Below, in pieces: positions 59,002 through 64,000 of a DNA stretch of 64,000 nucleotides; the stretch's first letter is position 1; every line of letters starts with the position of its first letter. Both the position numbers and the translations under genes were made by a program. Origin of the DNA: Serratia grimesii NBRC 13537 (GTDB lineage: Bacteria; Pseudomonadota; Gammaproteobacteria; Enterobacterales; Enterobacteriaceae); NCBI RefSeq assembly GCF_001590905.1, contig NZ_BCTT01000007.1, forward strand, positions 1-64,000. The letters are read 5' to 3'. The notes beneath the pieces are model-generated. The model made no database searches and was not told the origin of the DNA. It saw only the letters and a list, made by a program, of their open reading frames with translations.

Positions 59002-60717
59002 TCAGTCCCAGAAATCCTGCGCCGAATCAATCACTGGCCTAACCACACCGGTGCGGATGGTGAAATCACCAAAACCTTCACCTGCCGTGCGCTCTGTGGC
59101 CCAGCGGCCCACCAGTTGGTCAATCTCTCGCAGAATTTCTTCTTCGTTAATATTTTCGCGGTACATACGCGGTATACGCGTGCCTTCCCGGTTACCGCCC
59201 AGGTGCAGGTTATAGCGGCCAACCGCTTTACCCACCAGGCCAATCTCCGCCAGCAGTGCACGCCCACAACCGTTCGGACAACCAGTGATGCGCAATACAA
59301 TGTGTTCATCACCCACGCCATGCCGATGCAGGATCCCTTCTACCTTGGTGACAAACTCTGGTAGGAAGCGCTCCGCCTCCGCCATCGCTAGCGGACAGGT
59401 CGGGAACGAGACACAGGCCATTGAGTTTTGGCGCTGTACGCTGACCCCATCGTCGATCAGACCATGATCCCGTGCCAGAGCTTCGATCTTCGCCTTCTCG
59501 CTTTCCGGCACACCGGCGACGATCAGGTTCTGGTTGGCGGTCAGGCGGAAGTCGCCCTTGTGGATCTTGGCGATCTCGGCCACACCCGTTTTCAGCGGGC
59601 GCCCCGGGTAATCCAATAATCGACCGTTCTCAATAAACAGCGTCAGGTGCCATTGGTTATCAATGCCCTTCACCCAACCGATACGATCGCCACGGCCGGT
59701 GAATTCATACGGGCGGATCGGCTCAAAAGTGATGCCTGCACGTTTTTCTACTTCGGCGCGGAAAGTATCCACCCCGACGCGCTCCAGCGTGTATTTGGTT
59801 TTGGCATTTTTACGATCGGTACGATTGCCCCAGTCACGCTGGGTGGTCACCACCGCTTCGGCTACTGCCAGCGTGTGTTCCAGCGGGATATAACCGAACT
59901 CGCTGGCCTTGCGCGCATAGGTTTTCTTGTTGCCGTGTTCAATCGACAGACCACCGCCCACCAATAGGTTGAAGCCTACCAGTTTGCCGTTTTTGGCGAT
60001 CGCGACAAAGTTCATGTCATTAGCGTGCAAATCAACGTCATTTTGCGGCGGGATCACCACCGTTGTTTTGAATTTGCGTGGCAAGTAGGTCGCACCGAGG
60101 ATAGGTTCTTCGTCGGTAGTCGCCACTTTTTCCTGATCCAACCACACTTCCGCATAAGCGCGGGTACGTGGTAACAGGTGTTCGGAAATCTTCTTCGCCC
60201 ATTCGTAGGCTTCCTGATGCAGTTCTGACTCCACCGGGTTAGAAGTACAGAGCACATTGCGGTTAACGTCGTTAGCAGTCGCCAGCGCATCCAGACCCAG
60301 GCGGCCCAGAAGTTGATGAACCGGTTTAACGTTGCCCTTCAAAATGCCATGGAACTGGAAGGTCTGACGGTTTGTGATACGAATGCTGCCGTACAATGTG
60401 CTTTCTTGTGCAAACTTATCAATGCCCAACCATTGCTGCGGGGAGATAATGCCCCCCGGCAGACGGCAGCGCAGCATCATCGCATGGCGCGGCTCCAGCT
60501 TCTGCTCGGCGCGTTCAGCACGAATATCACGGTCGTCCTGTTGATACATACCGTGAAAACGGATCAGCAGGAAGTTGTCACCGGTAAAACCACCGGTCAG
60601 GCCGTCCTTTAAATCTTCAGCGATGGTGCCGCGTAAGAAGTTGCTTTCTTTCTTCAAACGCTCGGCATCGGCCAATTTGCCTTCAACCACCAGAGGCCCT
60701 GGGTGTTTATCACTCAT
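59002..60717 (-). CDS. cysI: Sulfite reductase hemoprotein subunit CysI
   Basis: Six-electron reduction of sulfite to sulfide using siroheme and a 4Fe-4S cluster. It has 571 residues. The cluster/siroheme Cys motif is [18 protein letters not shown] followed by [18 protein letters not shown]. Start overlaps the cysJ stop by one base. Confidence 0.98.
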   Translation of the reverse strand: MSDKHPGPLVVEGKLADAERLKKESNFLRGTIAEDLKDGLTGGFTGDNFLLIRFHGMYQQDDRDIRAERAEQKLEPRHAMMLRCRLPGGIISPQQWLGIDKFAQESTLYGSIRITNRQTFQFHGILKGNVKPVHQLLGRLGLDALATANDVNRNVLCTSNPVESELHQEAYEWAKKISEHLLPRTRAYAEVWLDQEKVATTDEEPILGATYLPRKFKTTVVIPPQNDVDLHANDMNFVAIAKNGKLVGFNLLVGGGLSIEHGNKKTYARKASEFGYIPLEHTLAVAEAVVTTQRDWGNRTDRKNAKTKYTLERVGVDTFRAEVEKRAGITFEPIRPYEFTGRGDRIGWVKGIDNQWHLTLFIENGRLLDYPGRPLKTGVAEIAKIHKGDFRLTANQNLIVAGVPESEKAKIEALARDHGLIDDGVSVQRQNSMACVSFPTCPLAMAEAERFLPEFVTKVEGILHRHGVGDEHIVLRITGCPNGCGRALLAEIGLVGKAVGRYNLHLGGNREGTRIPRMYRENINEEEILREIDQLVGRWATERTAGEGFGDFTIRTGVVRPVIDSAQDFWD

Positions 60718-62516
60718 CAGTAAACATCTCGCTGATAACGGCGCTCAAGGCGCAGCTCACTTAAAAATTCATCCGCCAGCTCGGTATCCATGCCACCATG
60801 CTCGGCCACCAGTTCCAGTAATGTGTTTTCCACGTCTTTCGCCATGCGGTTCGCATCACCACAGACGTAAATGTGCGCGCCTTCCTGGATCCAGCGCCAC
60901 ACTTCCGCACCCTGTTCGCGCAGTTTGTCTTGTACATAGACTTTATGTTGTTGGTCGCGTGACCAGGCCAGATCGATACGAGTCAGCAGGCCATCCTTCA
61001 CATAGCGCTGCCATTCGACCTGATACAGGAAATCTTCGGTAAAGTGCGGGTTGCCGAAGAACAACCAGTTCTTGCCACCAGCACCGTCAGCATCGCGCTG
61101 CTGCATAAAGGCGCGGAATGGCGCAATGCCAGTACCAGGGCCAATCATGATGACAGGCGTTTCCGGGTTAGCCGGCAGACGGAAGTTGTCGTTATGCTCG
61201 ATGAAGATCCGCACGTCGCCGTCCTCTTCCAGGCGATCGGCCAGGAAACTGGAGGCGCCGCCAGCCCGAGCACGACCGTCAATGTCGTAGCGGACTACGC
61301 CGACGGTTACGTGGACTTCGTTTTCGTTCTCGGCCTGTGAGGAAGCGATAGAATACAAGCGCGGCGTCAGCGGGCGCAGCAGACCAACCAATTGGTCAGC
61401 ATTGAGATCGGCTGGCGCCTGGCGCACCATGTCGACAATCGGCGTATTGTGCGCGTAATGTTGCAACGCAGCTTTATCTGCCAGCAGCCCGATCAATTTC
61501 TCATCACGCGATAAGGCCGCGTATTTATCCACGATCAGTGTGGTGTTCTGCGTCAGTTCAAAATGGCTGCGCAATGCCTGCGCCAACGGCAGGGTTTTGC
61601 CTTCCACATCGACTGGCTCATCACCTTTCAGCCATAGCAGTTGCACCAGTTCGTCCACCAGCGCAGGATCGTTATCGAACCAGACGCCCAGTGCGTCACC
61701 CGGTCGGTAACGCAGGCCGGAATCACCCAGGTCAATTTCGATATGGCGAACATCTTTATCAGATGCACGTCCCGTAATTTTTTGCTTCACTGCCAATTGC
61801 GCCGTCAGCGGCTGTTCTTTGCTGTACGGGCTGCTATCAAGCAGATCAACCGCACCACTGGCCAGCACACCCGGAGCAGCATTTTCCGCAGGCGCACGTG
61901 CTTTCAGTACTTCCACAACCTGTTTGCGCCAGGCAGTAGCCAGTTCCTGATATTCCACGTCAGCGTCAACCCGCTCGACCAGGCGTTCAGCACCCAATTC
62001 AGCCAGTTTATTGTCGAAGTCTTTGCCCGATTGGCAGAAGTTCTCGTAGGACGTATCCCCCAGCCCGAAGACCGCAAATGCAGTCTCGTTAAGCTTGGGC
62101 GCTTTCTTTGAGAACAAGAATTTGTGCAGTGCCACCGCCTCTTCCGCTGGCTCGCCTTCGCCCTGCGTGGAGGCGACGATCACCAACAAACGTTCTTGAG
62201 CAATCTGCTTGAATTTGTAGTCCCCGGCGTTCACCAGGGTGACACTCAATTTGGCAGCCAATAGATCGTCACGCAGCTGTTCTGCCAGACGGCGCGCATT
62301 GCCGGTCTGTGACGCGGAAATCAGCGTGATACTGGCGGCGGCGGAAGCCACCGGCGCAATAGTTACGGCGCCAGGCTGTTGATTAACCATTCCCCAGAAA
62401 TAACCTGACAGCCACGCCAGCTGCGTTGGTGAATATTCACCAATCGTCGCCTGCAGGCGCGCCAGCTGTTCGGGCGTCAGCGGGAGCAAAGATGTTGGAG
62501 GAGCCTGAGTCGTCAT
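60717..62516 (-). CDS. cysJ: Sulfite reductase flavoprotein subunit CysJ
   Basis: NADPH-dependent electron donor to CysI. It has 599 residues. Order: flavodoxin domain (about 64-210; [27 protein letters not shown]), FAD-binding domain ([11 protein letters not shown]) and NADPH-binding domain ([34 protein letters not shown]). First gene of cysJIH. The 437-base gap upstream to queD (62517-62953) is AT-rich. It contains a hairpin GCACCT/AGGTGC (62541-62560) in the cysJ leader and no gene that I can support; CysB control is expected but no operator was proven. Confidence 0.98.
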   Translation of the reverse strand: MTTQAPPTSLLPLTPEQLARLQATIGEYSPTQLAWLSGYFWGMVNQQPGAVTIAPVASAAASITLISASQTGNARRLAEQLRDDLLAAKLSVTLVNAGDYKFKQIAQERLLVIVASTQGEGEPAEEAVALHKFLFSKKAPKLNETAFAVFGLGDTSYENFCQSGKDFDNKLAELGAERLVERVDADVEYQELATAWRKQVVEVLKARAPAENAAPGVLASGAVDLLDSSPYSKEQPLTAQLAVKQKITGRASDKDVRHIEIDLGDSGLRYRPGDALGVWFDNDPALVDELVQLLWLKGDEPVDVEGKTLPLAQALRSHFELTQNTTLIVDKYAALSRDEKLIGLLADKAALQHYAHNTPIVDMVRQAPADLNADQLVGLLRPLTPRLYSIASSQAENENEVHVTVGVVRYDIDGRARAGGASSFLADRLEEDGDVRIFIEHNDNFRLPANPETPVIMIGPGTGIAPFRAFMQQRDADGAGGKNWLFFGNPHFTEDFLYQVEWQRYVKDGLLTRIDLAWSRDQQHKVYVQDKLREQGAEVWRWIQEGAHIYVCGDANRMAKDVENTLLELVAEHGGMDTELADEFLSELRLERRYQRDVY

Positions 62517-62953
62517 TGCTGTACTTATTTCCTATACTTGGCACCTATCCAGCCAGGTGCTCGCCAGTGTCAGTCGCTGTCTTTTCGTTCAGTCTGCGGT
62601 CCTGAAAAGATCAGGAGAGTTTGTAAGGTTACCCAGCAGATTAGCAACGATTAAATAAGGGATAGCAATAAATAATAACTAAAATGACTAAGCTGTTTTT
62701 CTGGTAAGCCATAACGGTTAAAGCGTTAAAGAAGGATTTTTATCCATCTGAAAATAAAGCTCTTTTTTTGAAGATTATTGAATGAATCGCATTTACCACT
62801 CATTACTCCAATCGATAGGTCGTACTCATACCAAACAAAAAAAGTGTTAACCCAACTTTTTCAACGGTACCTGTAGACTAAAGCGGTATAAATGGCAAGC
62901 AAGCGCCGTTTCCGGTAAACTTCGGCGGTTTTTGAGTCAATGAGGCCGTAATA

Positions 62954-63313
62954 ATGGCAACCACGCTGTTTAAAGATTTTCAGTTTGAAGCCGCACACCG
63001 CTTGCCGAATGTCGCGGAGGGCCATAAATGCGGCCGTCTGCACGGGCATTCGTTTATGGTGCGTCTGGAAGTGACCGGTGAAGTGGATGCACACACCGGT
63101 TGGGTGATGGATTTCGCCGAGCTTAAAGCCGTGTTCTCCCCGATCTGGGAGCGCCTGGATCACAACTATCTCAATGATATTCCAGGATTGGAAAATCCCA
63201 CCAGCGAAGTTCTCGCCGCCTGGATTTGGCAGCAGCTCAAACCTCAGTTGCCGGAACTGACTGCGGTAATGGTGAAAGAAACCTGTACTGCGGGATGCGT
63301 GTATAAAGGTTAA
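62954..63313 (+). CDS. queD: 6-carboxy-5,6,7,8-tetrahydropterin synthase QueD
   Basis: Second step of preQ0/queuosine synthesis, converting dihydroneopterin triphosphate to CPH4. It has 119 residues of the PTPS family. Zinc-binding His15, His30 and His32 (EAAHRLP, LHGHSF) and the catalytic Cys26 are present. Divergent from cysJ, with queE convergent beyond the repeat. Confidence 0.96.
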   Translation: MATTLFKDFQFEAAHRLPNVAEGHKCGRLHGHSFMVRLEVTGEVDAHTGWVMDFAELKAVFSPIWERLDHNYLNDIPGLENPTSEVLAAWIWQQLKPQLPELTAVMVKETCTAGCVYKG

Positions 63314-63315
63314 AG

Positions 63316-63436
63316 TACCCTTCATCTTTCAAGCTGCAGCGTTATTGGCTGCGTGCAGTCCCCCAAGTCACTTACCTTAGTAAGCTCCTGGGTTCTCGCA
63401 CTTGCCGCCAAGCTGCAGTTTGAAAGCTATTAGGTA
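63316..63436. repeat. Palindromic intergenic repeat (YPAL/MITE-like)
   Basis: A roughly 120-base imperfect palindrome between queD and queE. Outer arms TACC/GGTA, then CTTTCAAGCTGCAGC (63326-63340) matching the complement of GCTGCAGTTTGAAAG (63412-63426), and an inner CTTAC-CTTA-GTAAG. The structure is like palindromic MITE families of Yersinia and Serratia (YPAL type), from memory. In RNA it would form a long hairpin. Confidence 0.55.
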
Positions 63437-63448
63437 TGACTCAAGACA

Positions 63449-64000
63449 CTAAGCGATATTCAGATATTTATGGGTCTGCATCGACAGGCGCCAGTTGCGC
63501 GCTATGCAGGTTTCAATGCACAGGCGAGTCGCCTCTTCCTTCTGACTTATCGGCTGTAACGCAATAATCCGCGGTTTCTCATCGTGCAGCGTTGCCAGCA
63601 GCGCATCCAGTGCTTCAATATCACGCTCGCGTCCAACCGGGTGCTTCACTTCATCTGCACGTTGCAAAGCCTGGCTCAACACCTTCATGCCACCGCGCAT
63701 ATTCACTTTGGGTGAAACCGTTACCCAGGTTTTCGCTGAACACTGAATCTCGTGAGTGCCGCTGGTTTCAATCTGGCAACCGTAGCCATTATCTTCCAGC
63801 AACTCTGTTAGTGGGGTCAGATCGTAAATGCAAGGCTCCCCGCCCGTTATCACCACGTGGCGAGCGGTATAACCTTGTTGACGAATGACTGCCAACAACT
63901 GCTCAGCGCTGGCGCTGCCCCAAGCATCACTCTCTTCGGTTTTCACCAGAATCCGTTGCATATCAACTTCCCGATTGGCTTCCTTTTCCCAGGTATGTTT
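63449..64000 (-). CDS. queE: 7-carboxy-7-deazaguanine synthase QueE (partial, 5' end missing)
   Basis: Radical SAM enzyme making CDG for queuosine. The reading frame runs open to the window edge (184 codons including the stop; the full family length is about 223 residues). The ATG at 63961 is internal, because the frame continues upstream with KHTWEKEANREVD, a known QueE stretch just after the Cys cluster. HVVITGGEPCIYDLTPL and the C-terminal RLSMQTHKYLNI are typical. Confidence 0.93.
   Translation of the reverse strand, partial: KHTWEKEANREVDMQRILVKTEESDAWGSASAEQLLAVIRQQGYTARHVVITGGEPCIYDLTPLTELLEDNGYGCQIETSGTHEIQCSAKTWVTVSPKVNMRGGMKVLSQALQRADEVKHPVGRERDIEALDALLATLHDEKPRIIALQPISQKEEATRLCIETCIARNWRLSMQTHKYLNIA

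Noticed and set aside
62517-62953. A preQ1 riboswitch before queD
   Set aside because: No C-rich loop or pseudoknot pattern of the known preQ1 classes could be traced by eye, and queD in enterobacteria is not known to use one.

Overview
The window is a chromosomal segment of a gammaproteobacterium of the order Enterobacterales, most likely the genus Serratia. Most proteins are close to their Escherichia coli orthologues, as judged from memory of those families. The E. coli-type order clpB-pgeF-rluD-bamD-raiA-pheL-pheA-tyrA-aroF, rplS-trmD-rimM-rpsP-ffh-ypjD-yfjD, luxS-micA-gshA, yqaAB-tRNAs-csrA-alaS-recX-recA-pncC, mutS / rpoS-nlpD-pcm-surE and truD-ispF-ispD-ftsB is kept. The genus is inferred from cysG lying next to cysDNC and from the accessory genes. 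No alignment was run.

Layout. 1-9.8 kb: protein disaggregation (ClpB), rRNA pseudouridylation, outer-membrane assembly (BamD), ribosome hibernation (RaiA) and the Phe/Tyr branch, with a pheL attenuator and TyrR boxes at aroF. 9.8-11.8 kb: a YdiY-type outer membrane protein, then a small locus where a perfect LexA-type box precedes a phage P2 Ogr/Delta-type activator. 11.8-20 kb: ribosome/SRP genes, YpjD and a CorB-type transporter, luxS, the sRNA MicA and gshA. 20-27.6 kb: yqaAB, three tRNA-Arg and one tRNA-Ser followed by degenerate tRNA 3'-end repeats, csrA, alaS, recX, recA with its LexA box, and pncC. 27.8-38.5 kb is accessory: an MFS permease; a beta-glucoside PTS locus (EIIB, EIIC, GH1 6-phospho-beta-glucosidase, AraC regulator, YdjC/ChbG deacetylase) lacking EIIA and GH4; and a LysR / short-chain dehydrogenase / aldo-keto reductase / SMP-30-like cluster. 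38.9-49.2 kb: mutS, rpoS and the surE and truD blocks, split by an inserted acyltransferase gene. 49.6-51.9 kb: a polar amino acid ABC importer. 52-62.5 kb: sulfate assimilation in two blocks (cysG-cysD-cysN-cysC and cysJ-cysI-cysH) on either side of iap, with no CRISPR-cas. 63-64 kb: queD, a palindromic repeat and the 3' part of queE.

How the genes work together. CysDN makes APS, CysC makes PAPS, CysH reduces it to sulfite and CysJI reduces sulfite to sulfide. CysG supplies siroheme for CysI. PheA, TyrA and AroF form the Phe/Tyr entry point under attenuation and TyrR control. SurE, Pcm, NlpD and RpoS form the stationary-phase block. The most unusual parts are the SOS-box/Ogr locus, the tRNA-tail repeats, the PTS locus and the acyltransferase insertion between truD and surE.
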